A stretch of 64,000 nucleotides of DNA from Dehalococcoidales bacterium (GTDB taxonomy: Bacteria; Chloroflexota; Dehalococcoidia; Dehalococcoidales; UBA3254): positions 27,991-91,990 of the forward strand of contig JAFGOB010000066.1 in NCBI GenBank assembly GCA_016926695.1, written 5' to 3'. The translations under genes and the position numbers were made by a program. This document shows, one piece after another, positions 55,366 to 63,541 of this stretch. Every line of letters begins with the position of its first letter. The stretch's first letter is position 1. The notes beneath the pieces were generated by a model. That model worked only from the letters and a program-made list of their open reading frames with translations, made no database searches and had not been told where the DNA came from.

Positions 55366-55419
55366 TTCGTCGTGACTGATAAGATGAGTTACAAGGCTGT
55401 TCCGGGAGGTGTTTTGATT

Positions 55420-55881
55420 ATGCCTGCAAAACGGATAGTGATACAATTGGCGATCGCGATTTTTATCGCTGCCCTTGTGCTGTTTCCGGGCTTCGCATCG
55501 CCGGCTTTCGCTCATGGCGCTAAAATCGAATATACCATCGGCATGTCGGTGGATATTGTAGCTATGTATGACAGCGGCGAGCCCATGGGCGGGGCCCAGG
55601 TTGCTGTTTATGCTCCCGGCGATCCCTCCCACCCCTGGCTGACTGGCGTCTGTGATGACCAGGGGCGCTTCAGTTTCACCCCCGATACCTCCCTCCCCGG
55701 GACCTGGGATGTTCAGGTCCGACAGGCCGGTCATGGCGATATCACCCATATTCCCGTCGGAGCCGGATCGGACGGCAGCAGCGAAGGAGGCAATACGCCT
55801 CTCCAGATCGTACTGATGTCGTTATGCGTCGTCTGGGGATGCATCGGCACCGCCCTCTTCTTTATGAGGAGGAAAGCCTGA
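55420..55881 (+). CDS. NikL/CbiL-like accessory protein of ECF Ni/Co transporter
   Basis: A 153-residue protein. I choose ATG 55420 (GGGAGG ten bases upstream) because it begins the signal peptide PAKRIVIQLAIAIF; a GTG 16 codons upstream is possible. Cleavage after SPAFA would expose a mature N-terminus AHGAKIEYTIG, with a histidine near the end as in NikL/CbiL-type proteins. An Ig-like domain follows (about 40-110), with VDIVAMYDSGEPMGGAQV and GRFSFTPD. A C-terminal membrane helix (about 128-148) is followed by MRRKA. Its stop codon overlaps the cbiM start by one base. Confidence 0.78.
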   Translation: MPAKRIVIQLAIAIFIAALVLFPGFASPAFAHGAKIEYTIGMSVDIVAMYDSGEPMGGAQVAVYAPGDPSHPWLTGVCDDQGRFSFTPDTSLPGTWDVQVRQAGHGDITHIPVGAGSDGSSEGGNTPLQIVLMSLCVVWGCIGTALFFMRRKA

Positions 55882-56522
55882 TGCACATCCCCGATGGCAT
55901 CCTGCCCGTTCATATTACCGCCGCCGGTTACGCTGTCACCGCCGCGGCTACCTGGTATTCTATTCGCAAGATTAACCGGGAAGCCAATCCCCGCAGGGCA
56001 GTTCCCAAGGCCTCTTTGATGACGGCCGCTTTCTTTGTGGCTTCATGGATTCATATCCCCGTACCGCCCACCAGCGTCCATCTTGTTCTCAATGGACTGC
56101 TGGGTGCCATGTTGGGCTATTTTGCCTTTCCATCTATCCTCATTGGCCTGTTCTTCCAGGCGGTGATGTTCCAGCATGGCGGACTCACCAGCCTGGGAAT
56201 CAATGCCGTGGTGATGGGCCTCCCGGCTATATTATCCCATTACATCTTCCGCCTCCGCGGGTCTGGCGGCGGGGTGACCCGCAGGAAGACAGCCGTATTC
56301 GGGTTTATTTCCGGCGCCGCGGCGCTGGCGGTATCGGTTGTCCTCTTTGTGGTAATCCTTGTCACGAATATTCCGGCCGATATAGATCCTGTCGCCGAGA
56401 GGACGGCTATCTATACACTGGCGATCGCCCATATCCCCCTGATAATCATTGAAGGAATAATAACCTCGATGATAACCGTGTTTCTCCAACGGGTAAGGCC
56501 TGGAGTTTTGGAAGGCGTATGA
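55881..56522 (+). CDS. cbiM: Energy-coupling factor Ni/Co substrate-binding membrane protein (CbiM/NikM)
   Basis: A 213-residue protein. The start is fixed at the ATG of MHIPDGILP, because in CbiM/NikM the N-terminal amine and His2 bind the metal ion; a start further upstream would destroy the site. Later HIPVPPTSVHLVLNGLLGAM and the QHGGLTSLGINAVVMG segment carry the other conserved histidines. About six membrane helices. It binds Co2+ or Ni2+ for the CbiQ-CbiO module encoded next. It overlaps cbiQ by 4 bases. Confidence 0.93.
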   Translation: MHIPDGILPVHITAAGYAVTAAATWYSIRKINREANPRRAVPKASLMTAAFFVASWIHIPVPPTSVHLVLNGLLGAMLGYFAFPSILIGLFFQAVMFQHGGLTSLGINAVVMGLPAILSHYIFRLRGSGGGVTRRKTAVFGFISGAAALAVSVVLFVVILVTNIPADIDPVAERTAIYTLAIAHIPLIIIEGIITSMITVFLQRVRPGVLEGV

Positions 56523-57310
56523 AAGCCGCCGTTATCGACGAATACGCTCATCTGGAATCACCGGTCCATCGCTGGGAGCTGCGGTGCAAACTGATCGGCT
56601 TCCTGGTCCTGATCTTCGCCTTCTCATACGTCCGCGATCCCGTTATGCTGCTGGCCATGATCGCGGTAACCACTGCTGTCTATCTCCTTTCCGGGCTGCC
56701 GCCTTCCTATTTGTTAAGGCGCCTTCGCTATCCCTCCTTCTTTCTCCTGGTAATGGTCCTTGTCCTTCCCTTTATCTCGGGTCAGACCGTTTTATTTAGC
56801 CTCGGTCCCCTTGCATTGAAACAAGAGGGGCTTTTCTCGGTCCTGCTTATCGCCGTCCGCTTCCTCTCCATCCTGACTGTCGGCCTGGTGCTCTTCGGCA
56901 CTGCACCCTTTATGGACACCATCAAGGCTATGAGGGCCCTGGGATTGCCTGCCATTATGGCGGATATAGTGTTTCTCTCTTTCCGCTATTTGCACGAAAT
57001 AGGGAGCGACCTCCTGAAAATGCAGACCGCTGCCAGGCTTCGCGGTTTTCACCATCATACCTTCAGCCTTAAAAATCTGAGCGTCCCGGCCTGGCTCAGC
57101 GGCAGTATTCTGGTCCGCAGCTATGAGCGGTCTGAATGGGTTTACAAGGCTATGATCCTGCGCGGGTATGCTCATAACTTCACTTTCCGCAATGAATTCC
57201 GTATCCGTACCTCTGATATTGTTACCTTGATTGTCTTTTTACTGATAGCTGCCGGTTTTGTTGCCGGTGACATTCTCTTTGGACACGGGGCGGCAGGCTT
57301 GCTACAATAG
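56519..57310 (+). CDS. cbiQ: Energy-coupling factor transmembrane protein (CbiQ/EcfT type)
   Basis: A 263-residue protein with about five membrane helices. Its two coupling motifs that contact the ATPase are AARLRGF (about 175-181) and MILRGYAH (about 210-217). It links metal binding by CbiM with ATP hydrolysis by CbiO. The ATG overlaps the end of cbiM by 4 bases, and cbiO follows after 15 bases. Confidence 0.93.
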   Translation: MKAAVIDEYAHLESPVHRWELRCKLIGFLVLIFAFSYVRDPVMLLAMIAVTTAVYLLSGLPPSYLLRRLRYPSFFLLVMVLVLPFISGQTVLFSLGPLALKQEGLFSVLLIAVRFLSILTVGLVLFGTAPFMDTIKAMRALGLPAIMADIVFLSFRYLHEIGSDLLKMQTAARLRGFHHHTFSLKNLSVPAWLSGSILVRSYERSEWVYKAMILRGYAHNFTFRNEFRIRTSDIVTLIVFLLIAAGFVAGDILFGHGAAGLLQ

Positions 57311-57325
57311 TGCAAAGCGAGATAG

Positions 57326-58099
57326 ATGATTATGATGCCGTCGGATACTTTAAAAGGGCCTGTGCTCTCCGTTGCAGGCCTGTGTTTCTCCTACCCTGAC
57401 AAACAGAACGTTCTTAAAGACGTGAACCTCTCCATAATCCGGGGAGAAAGAGTGGGACTGATCGGGCCTAACGGGTCCGGCAAGACCACCCTGTTCATGG
57501 TATTATGCGGCGTTCTGAAACCGTCCGCCGGCAGGATCATGGCCTTCGGCAAGCCGGTTTCGGACGGAGACTTTCAACCTGATGTCGGTCTTGTATTTCA
57601 GAACCCGGATGACCAGCTCTTCTGTCCGTCCGTCAGGGATGATATCGCTTTTGGGCCCCTCAACATGAGTTTATCCCGGGAAGAAGTCGATCTGAGGGTG
57701 GCCGAAGCGCTTTCCACTACGGGCGTGCTTTCACTGGCCGACAGGCCCGCGCATCACCTCTCGGGAGGAGAAAAACGCATGGTCGCAGTAGCTACCGTGC
57801 TGGCTATGCGTCCCCGGCTGGTATTATATGATGAACCCAGTGCCAGCCTGGATATTCGCTCCAGGAGGCAGATGATAGGTCTCCTCCAGGCTTCACGGGA
57901 GACCATCCTGGTCGCTTCCCATGACCTTGAGCTTATACTGGAGATATGTGACCGCGTGGTGCTGATGGATGACGGCCGCATTGTCGCCGATGGAGTCCCG
58001 TCTGAGATCATGGGCGACCAAAAGCTGATGGAAGCCCACGGGCAGGAAAAACCCCACTCTCTTCTCCCCCACCAGACCCCCCACCACATCTCACACTAA
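57326..58099 (+). CDS. cbiO: Energy-coupling factor ATP-binding protein (CbiO type)
   Basis: A 257-residue ABC ATPase with Walker A GLIGPNGSGKTTLF (about 48-61), the Q-loop in FQNPDDQLFCPSVRDD as is usual in ECF ATPases, signature LSGGEKRMVAVATVL and Walker B LVLYDEPSASLD. It powers cobalt or nickel import. The last residues (KPHSLLPHQTPHHISH) hold five histidines, an unusual tail for CbiO that may bind metal. Last gene of the operon. Confidence 0.93.
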   Translation: MIMMPSDTLKGPVLSVAGLCFSYPDKQNVLKDVNLSIIRGERVGLIGPNGSGKTTLFMVLCGVLKPSAGRIMAFGKPVSDGDFQPDVGLVFQNPDDQLFCPSVRDDIAFGPLNMSLSREEVDLRVAEALSTTGVLSLADRPAHHLSGGEKRMVAVATVLAMRPRLVLYDEPSASLDIRSRRQMIGLLQASRETILVASHDLELILEICDRVVLMDDGRIVADGVPSEIMGDQKLMEAHGQEKPHSLLPHQTPHHISH

Positions 58100-58276
58100 A
58101 TATGATGTCATAAATTTAACATATATTTCGAAGCCTGGTTAAGCCGCAAGCGAGCACTATTACTCCTTCATTGCCTTGCGCAGCTTGACGGCTATCCAGG
58201 CTGAGTATACATACTTTCTAACACTAACGTCACTGAACGTAGAAAAGTCTGGTCGTACATATAGTCCGCTGTCTTA

Positions 58277-58486
58277 TCAGTGCTGCCGCGTACCGTATTC
58301 ATCCAGGAAAATCATCTTGTCCCTCATTTCTTCGGCTACCAGCTTTTTCAGCGATTTCTCGGTCAGCTTGGGCGCATACTGCGCTTGAATGAAGACGAAA
58401 GGACAATCTACCTTGAGTATTCTGAAGGGACAATGTATGAAATTGGCCGGAATATATATAATGGTAGACTCGGTGATAATATGACT
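58277..58486 (-). pseudogene. Remnant of a cupin-like family member (C-terminal half), in frame after the nrdG stop
   Basis: Sixty-nine codons with no start codon. Reading on from the nrdG TAG without a frame change gives IITESTIIYIPANFIHCPFR, then KVDCPFVFIQAQYAPKL. This matches the C-terminal half of the cupin-like proteins elsewhere in the window (compare TSIIYVPKGLMHCPVYFHRV at 21266), including the distal histidine in IHCP. The N-terminal half with the HxH is absent. It is most simply a decayed fifth copy left behind nrdG; a readthrough extension of NrdG is a remote alternative. The rest of 58100-58276 holds nothing I recognise. Confidence 0.72.
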
Positions 58487-59179
58487 CTACATTCCCGTCA
58501 CCCGGCACGTTTTCACAGCCGCAGCAGCCGTCTCAAGGAAACCCAGCAGCCTCTCCCTGGAATAGGGGGCCACTTTCCCGTATTCAGGGTCCAGTGTATC
58601 GCGGGGCTGGAACTGCTGTATAGTATAACAGCCTCCTTTGCCGATCATACGGCTTATTTTGAATATATCCTCCTCCTCTACCAGCCTGGGAACGCAGGTA
58701 GTCCTGAATTCAAAGTCTATACCGCACCCTTTTATCAGCTCAATGCTCCGTTCCAATAGGGAAAAATCTATCGCGCTTCCGGTCGCCCTTTCGTATTTCT
58801 CTGGTGAGGTCTTGATGTCCATGGCGATAAAATCCAGCTTATTATCAGACAACAGCTTTTCCAGTACACCCGGTCGGGATCCATTCGTATCCAGCTTGAC
58901 CTTCAGGCCTGTCCCCTTGATGACGTCGATAAAAGCGGGCAGTCCCTTCTGAACGGTCGGTTCCCCTCCCGTGATAACCACTCCATCGATAAATCCCAGC
59001 CGTGAGGATATTGAGCCGATCGCTTCTTCCTCCGTGACTACTGTATCCTCTTTGCCCAGCGCCAGCCCGGGATTATGACAGAATGGGCAGCGCCAGTTGC
59101 ATCGGCTGGTGTAAAGCACCGTCGCCACTTTGCCGGGGTAGTCTATCAGTGATATTCCCTTTATTCCTCCGATCAGCAT
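58487..59179 (-). CDS. nrdG: Anaerobic ribonucleoside-triphosphate reductase activating protein
   Basis: A 230-residue radical SAM activase that places the glycyl radical on NrdD. SLIDYPGKVATVLYTSRC leads into the cluster motif CNWRCPFC (about 30-37), followed by HNPGL. VVITGGEPTVQKG is the SAM-binding GGEP motif, and VKLDTNGSRP and DIKTSPEKY are also typical. Its start lies inside the 3' end of nrdD (107-base overlap in another frame), so it is translationally coupled. It ends with TAG, directly followed in frame by a cupin-like remnant. Confidence 0.93.
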   Translation of the reverse strand: MLIGGIKGISLIDYPGKVATVLYTSRCNWRCPFCHNPGLALGKEDTVVTEEEAIGSISSRLGFIDGVVITGGEPTVQKGLPAFIDVIKGTGLKVKLDTNGSRPGVLEKLLSDNKLDFIAMDIKTSPEKYERATGSAIDFSLLERSIELIKGCGIDFEFRTTCVPRLVEEEDIFKISRMIGKGGCYTIQQFQPRDTLDPEYGKVAPYSRERLLGFLETAAAAVKTCRVTGM

Positions 59180-61295
59180 TGCCTGTCACCTCCCCGGTCC
59201 TTAGCTCTGGACTGAATACCTTCCGGTCCTTGAACTCCTCAACTTTCCCCTCGTTCCACTGGCTGACCGGGCGGAAATAGCCCACTACGCGGGAATAGAT
59301 CTCGCTTTCCGCTCCACAGACCTGGCATTGTTTTACCTCTCCCCGGATGTAGCCGTGCTCCGGGCAAATGGAAAAGGTAGGAGTCAGTGTGAAATAGGGT
59401 AAACCGAACCGGCGGGCTACTTTTAATACCAGATCGCGGGCCGTGCGGGGATTGTCGATCCTTTCACCCAGAAAACAGTGGAATACCGTCCCGCCCGTGT
59501 ATTGCTGCTGTAGTTCGTTTTGCAGCGTCAGGGCTTCGAAAAGGTCCCCCCTGAAATCGACCGGCAGTTGAGTGGAGTTGGTATAGTACGGCTCCTTATC
59601 GCCCGCCACCGCCATTTTCTCGAATTTTTGCCGGTCCAGCCTGGCCAGCCGGTACGATGCCCCTTCTCCGGGTGTCGCCTCCAGGTTGTAAAGGTGCCCG
59701 CTTTCTTCCTGGAACTCTCCCAGCCTCTCTTTCATATGCTCCAGCACCCTCATTGACAGGTCAATTCCCTTCGGTCTCGAAATATCTTCACCGATCATGT
59801 TGACACAGGCCTCATTCATGCCTATCAGCCCGATGGTCGAAAAATGATTTTCCCAGTACTTTTTATATCTCTGGTAAACTCCCTGTAGATAGAACTGGGA
59901 ATACGGAAAGAGACCTTCATTGGTCAGCCTTTCCAGCGTTTTGCGCTTTATCTCCAGGCTGTCTTTAGCCAGCCCCATCAGCCGGTCCAGACGGCTGAAG
60001 AAGGTCTCCTCGTTCCCGGCCAGGTAAGCCAGTCGTGATATATTAATGGTGACTACCCCGATGCTTCCGGTTAAGGGTGAAGCCCCGAAAAGCCCTCCGC
60101 CCCTCCGCTTGACCTCCCGCACATCCAGCCGCAGCCGGCAGCACATGCTGCGGGCATCCTCGGGTCTCATTTCCGTGTTTACATAATTAGCGAAGTAGGG
60201 AATGCCGTATTTAGCCGTCATCTCCCATAAATCGTCCAGGTGATGTTTATCCGGATCGAAATCCCTGGTGATGTTGTACGTGGGGATGGGAAAGGTGAAT
60301 ATCCTGCCTCGTGCATCGCCCTGCGCCATTACAGCGGCAAAGGCCCGGTTCAGCATATCTATTTCTTCCTGAAAGTCCCCGTAGACCTCATTCTTCGCCT
60401 CACCACCCGCTATCACCGCTTCGTCTTTTAAATAAGACGGCGGTACCAGGTCGAAGGAAAGATTGGTAAAAGGCGTCTGGAAACCTACCCGCGTGGGCAC
60501 ATTTAGATTGAAGATAAACTCTTGCATGGCCTGGCGCGTTTCATCGAAACTCAGTTTATCATAGCGTATATAAGGCGCCAGCAGGGTGTCGAAGTTGGAG
60601 AAAGCCTGTGCCCCGGCCGCTTCGCCCTGTAACGTGTAAAAATAATTTACTACCTGTCCCAGCGCGCTGCGAAAATGCCTGGCGGGAGCGCTTTCTGTTT
60701 TTCCCTGGGCTCCGCGGAACCCCTGGATCAACAGGTCCCGCAGGTCCCATCCACAGCAATAAGCCCCCAGGATGCCCAGGTCGTGCAGGTGCAGGTCGCC
60801 AGCCGTATGGGCCTCCCTCATCTCCGCCGGGTATATGTTGTTCAACCAGTAGTTGGCGACGATGTCGGAGGAAATATAGTTGTTTAGACCCTGGAGGGAG
60901 TAGCTCATGTTGCTGTTCTCTTTTACCCTCCAGTCTCCCTGACCGATGTACTGGTCTATTATGGCGCTGGCATCCGCCAGCAGGTCCCGTGTCTTGCGCA
61001 GCCGGGCATGCTGCTCCCTGTATAGAATGTAGGACTTGGCGGCCTCGGGATAGCCGCTTTCCATCAGCATCTTCTCCACCAGGTCCTGTACCTCCTCCAC
61101 ATCCGGGACCCTCAATCCCCGGCAGGTAATCTCCAGGATATCGCTGACCTGCCGGGTTATTCTCTCCGCTTTTTCCTGGTCGTTATCTCCCACGGACTGA
61201 AAGGCCTTCAATACTGCCCGCGTGATCTTTTCCGGCTCGAACAGCACAATCCTGCCGTCCCTTTTCCTGATCTGTCCGACTCTGCTTAGTAACAT
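59073..61295 (-). CDS. nrdD: Anaerobic (class III) ribonucleoside-triphosphate reductase
   Basis: A 740-residue glycyl-radical enzyme that makes dNTPs without oxygen. It has an N-terminal ATP-cone (about 10-100, with KRDGRIVLFEPEKITRAVLK), the barrel with the conserved TPFTNLSFD and NYVNTEMRPEDARSMCCRLR, and a C-terminal zinc site (CPEHG, then CQVCG). The glycyl radical glycine is in RVVGYFRP, about 70 residues from the end. NrdD normally stops soon after the segment ending FKDRKVF; here about 40 further residues (from SPELRTGEV on) run through the start of nrdG in another frame. GGGAGG precedes the ATG. Expression is placed under a cobalamin riboswitch upstream. Confidence 0.95.
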   Translation of the reverse strand: MLLSRVGQIRKRDGRIVLFEPEKITRAVLKAFQSVGDNDQEKAERITRQVSDILEITCRGLRVPDVEEVQDLVEKMLMESGYPEAAKSYILYREQHARLRKTRDLLADASAIIDQYIGQGDWRVKENSNMSYSLQGLNNYISSDIVANYWLNNIYPAEMREAHTAGDLHLHDLGILGAYCCGWDLRDLLIQGFRGAQGKTESAPARHFRSALGQVVNYFYTLQGEAAGAQAFSNFDTLLAPYIRYDKLSFDETRQAMQEFIFNLNVPTRVGFQTPFTNLSFDLVPPSYLKDEAVIAGGEAKNEVYGDFQEEIDMLNRAFAAVMAQGDARGRIFTFPIPTYNITRDFDPDKHHLDDLWEMTAKYGIPYFANYVNTEMRPEDARSMCCRLRLDVREVKRRGGGLFGASPLTGSIGVVTINISRLAYLAGNEETFFSRLDRLMGLAKDSLEIKRKTLERLTNEGLFPYSQFYLQGVYQRYKKYWENHFSTIGLIGMNEACVNMIGEDISRPKGIDLSMRVLEHMKERLGEFQEESGHLYNLEATPGEGASYRLARLDRQKFEKMAVAGDKEPYYTNSTQLPVDFRGDLFEALTLQNELQQQYTGGTVFHCFLGERIDNPRTARDLVLKVARRFGLPYFTLTPTFSICPEHGYIRGEVKQCQVCGAESEIYSRVVGYFRPVSQWNEGKVEEFKDRKVFSPELRTGEVTGNADRRNKGNITDRLPRQSGDGALHQPMQLALPILS

Positions 61296-61337
61296 CTTTT
61301 CCTCCCTTGCCGGTCAATCCGGCCGGTATTATATAAC

Positions 61338-61359
61338 AAAAAACCCCGCCTCCGGGTGG
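61338..61359 (-). terminator. Intrinsic terminator at the end of the cobalamin riboswitch
   Basis: On the minus strand CCACCCGGAGGCGGGG is followed by TTTTTTG. The short GC stem plus U-run lies between the riboswitch and nrdD, about 40 bases before the nrdD ATG, and is the likely OFF-state terminator. Confidence 0.65.
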
Positions 61360-61362
61360 ATG

Positions 61363-61612
61363 ACAGGGCTGTAATTACATTACTGGCTCTTCACTCCCAT
61401 TACCCCGGGGAGTTGATCACTGTTGCGTTCAGAGGCAGGTCTACCGGCTTCCAGTTCATCCTGCCGGCGGCGCCTTCCCGGGCTTTATCTCGCCCAGTGG
61501 CTTATTGCCGCCTTCGTCGCTGGTTACGGTTGCGGGGACAGTGACGGATTTGCACCGCCTTCCCTGTTAGGCTTTTCAGCACCTCTTACACTCTATAATT
61601 TTTAAACGTCTC
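61363..61612 (-). promoter_or_regulatory. Adenosylcobalamin riboswitch upstream of nrdDG
   Basis: The minus strand carries the cobalamin-riboswitch core in order: GGTGC (61583-61579), then AGGGAAGGC, GGTGCAAATCC (61556-61546), GTCACTGTCCCCGC (ending 61532), CAACCGTAA, and the B12 box GCCACTG (61501-61495), followed by GGGCGAGA. These are the most conserved stretches of the element. Binding of adenosylcobalamin should fold the RNA so that the terminator at 61338 forms and nrdDG is switched off. It implies that the cell has another, B12-dependent (class II) reductase, as established for riboswitch-controlled nrd genes in other bacteria. Confidence 0.92.
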
Positions 61613-61623
61613 TTGTTTTCTAA

Positions 61624-61653
61624 AATATATACCACAATTTATTGTATTGTCAA
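61624..61653 (-). promoter_or_regulatory. Promoter of the riboswitch-nrdDG transcript
   Basis: On the minus strand TTGACA (61653-61648) and TATATT (61629-61624) with an 18-base spacer, placing the transcription start just before the riboswitch. Confidence 0.65.
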
Positions 61654-61754
61654 TAGCCTTTTTTACTACCCGTAGTGTCTTGTGACTCCTGTATACCGGC
61701 TTTTTATCCATCTCTCCGTCCTGACGCAGTATTCGGAGATAACCTCGAAATTCA

Positions 61755-61783
61755 TTGACAAGCTCTTATTATAGTATTATACT
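61755..61783 (+). promoter_or_regulatory. Promoter of the dockerin-protein gene
   Basis: TTGACA (61755-61760), 17-base spacer, TATACT (61778-61783). It gives a leader of about 270 bases to the TTG start at 62060. The leader contains CCTGCC/GGCAGG (about 61878-61903), a possible hairpin; no known riboswitch was recognised. Confidence 0.6.
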
Positions 61784-62059
61784 AATATAGTTTTCAATCA
61801 ATATTACTTGTATTATCTGGAACTGTATTCCTTATGGTTCAGCCTTTTTTCGATCGCTCCTTTACGCCGGTTTGCAACCTGCCGGATAAGTCGTGGAGGC
61901 AGGCTTGATACTCCCATACTTCTCGAAAACAACCAAATGTCCTGATTCCGGATACCGATCGAAAAATCTAATCATAATTTATATTCAACAATATTGCTTT
62001 GTATATTTCTTGATAACAGCTACGCTGATAAACGTCATTATCAGTATAAGGAGGAAAAA

Positions 62060-63487
62060 TTGCATACCGTTACTTTAAAATTCCTGAAGGTGTTTCTCGT
62101 TGCTCTGTTTGCCTTTTTACTGGTCGTACAGGCCCGGGCAATTATGGCGGATGGCGGCGAGTGGCCTCAATTTCATGGAGATGCCGCCCTGAACGGCTAT
62201 TCTCCTGGTAAAGCCCCTGATGACAATAATCTCAAATGGGCTTCGGAGGATATCGGTGCTATTCCCTCCTCATCACCGGTCATTTCCGGCGGAAAGGTCT
62301 TCGTCAATTGCGGCGACGCCCTTACCTGCCTTTCTGAGTCCTGCGGCTCCATCCTCTGGAGTGAGGCTATTAACGCCAGCACCGTTACGGACAATTGGGG
62401 CTCTCCTGCCTGTTATGCGGGATACGTCTATATCGCTACGGATAAGGTCTACTGTTTCAGTGAAAATGGAGGAGAAGCGGTCTGGACCTGCGATATGCCC
62501 AGTGATGCCTGCAACGGCTCGGTCGCCGCCTCCGGCGGATATGTTATCGCAGGCGACTGGTACGGTAGCCAGTACTTTTGCTTGAATGCCTCCACCGGCG
62601 TCCTGGAATGGGAGTTCACCGTCTCCGGATATGCCCAGGGCACCCCGGCAATCGTCGATGGCAAAGTATACCTGACAAGCTGGAGCTATGTCGGCGGGCA
62701 CGTCTACTGCCTGGACCTTGCTGCGGGGAATCAGGTCTGGCATACCAGTTGGGTGCCGGGTAGTGAGCTGCCGGACTGGGATACCTGCGGTTCCCCCTGC
62801 GTGGCCGACGGCAAGGTCTTTCTTACTACCTATAATTTCCAGGGCTTCGGAGAGCTGCTGGCCCTCAATGCCTTTGACGGTTCTTTCGCCTGGGAAGGGA
62901 CTGAAGAAGGACGTGTCCGTATAATTGAACGTTCCGATTCCACCCCGGCCTGTTGTAACGGCAGGCTTTATCTCTGCGGCGGCTGCACCGGTTATTCGGA
63001 TGAGGGCGAACGCACCTACTGCTTCGATGCATCCAACGGCAATCTGATCTGGCAGACAGCGGTTGATGAAGAGGAGGGAGCCCTCGATGTGGGAAGCTGG
63101 ACCTGTTCGGTGGCTGTAGCGGATGGCAAGGTCTTTACCGGCAAGCTGGATCGCGAAAATAATTGCGATTACGTGGGTATATATGCTCTGGACATCGATG
63201 ACGGCAGCGTTGTCTGGAGCTGCGAAAACGGCGGCTCTTCTCCCGCAGTATGTAACGAGGTTATTTTTACCATCGATGACGGCAAAGTCTGGGCTTTCGG
63301 AGACCCTCCGTCCTATCCGGAGTGGGATGTCAACCAGGACGGATCGATCAATGTCCTGGATATGATCCTGGTGGGCAATCATTTCGGCCAGACCGGAACC
63401 CCCGGATGGTTGGAAGAGGATGTTAACTCCGACGGAGATATAAATGTCCTCGACCTCATACTCATCGGCAATCATTTCGTAGAATAA
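62060..63487 (+). CDS. Secreted PQQ-type beta-propeller protein with C-terminal dockerin
   Basis: A 475-residue exported protein. I start at TTG 62060 because AAGGAGG lies just upstream and the signal peptide (LKFLKVFLVALFAFLLVVQA) follows; a start 22 codons earlier is unlikely. The body has about seven repeats of the PQQ/WD-like type, each with a cargo of W-x-x-Y/C-F-D/N-A-x-x-G (for example VYCLDLAAGNQVW and TYCFDASNGNLIW). The end is a type I dockerin with two calcium-binding repeats, DVNQDGSINVLDMILVGNHF and DVNSDGDINVLDLILIGNHF. It should bind a cohesin on another surface protein. No catalytic residues were recognised. Confidence 0.9.
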   Translation: MHTVTLKFLKVFLVALFAFLLVVQARAIMADGGEWPQFHGDAALNGYSPGKAPDDNNLKWASEDIGAIPSSSPVISGGKVFVNCGDALTCLSESCGSILWSEAINASTVTDNWGSPACYAGYVYIATDKVYCFSENGGEAVWTCDMPSDACNGSVAASGGYVIAGDWYGSQYFCLNASTGVLEWEFTVSGYAQGTPAIVDGKVYLTSWSYVGGHVYCLDLAAGNQVWHTSWVPGSELPDWDTCGSPCVADGKVFLTTYNFQGFGELLALNAFDGSFAWEGTEEGRVRIIERSDSTPACCNGRLYLCGGCTGYSDEGERTYCFDASNGNLIWQTAVDEEEGALDVGSWTCSVAVADGKVFTGKLDRENNCDYVGIYALDIDDGSVVWSCENGGSSPAVCNEVIFTIDDGKVWAFGDPPSYPEWDVNQDGSINVLDMILVGNHFGQTGTPGWLEEDVNSDGDINVLDLILIGNHFVE

Positions 63488-63541
63488 GAACGAAAATTCT
63501 GAAATAACAGCTAATCGATGGCTTTTAAAGGAGATTTGAAA

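Noticed and set aside
58280..58759. Plus-strand frame of 159 codons opposite nrdG
   Set aside because: Antisense to nrdG and to the cupin-like remnant; no domain visible.
61860..61930. Possible c-di-GMP or preQ1 riboswitch before the dockerin gene
   Set aside because: Only a single hairpin-forming pair is seen; conserved bases of these classes do not line up.
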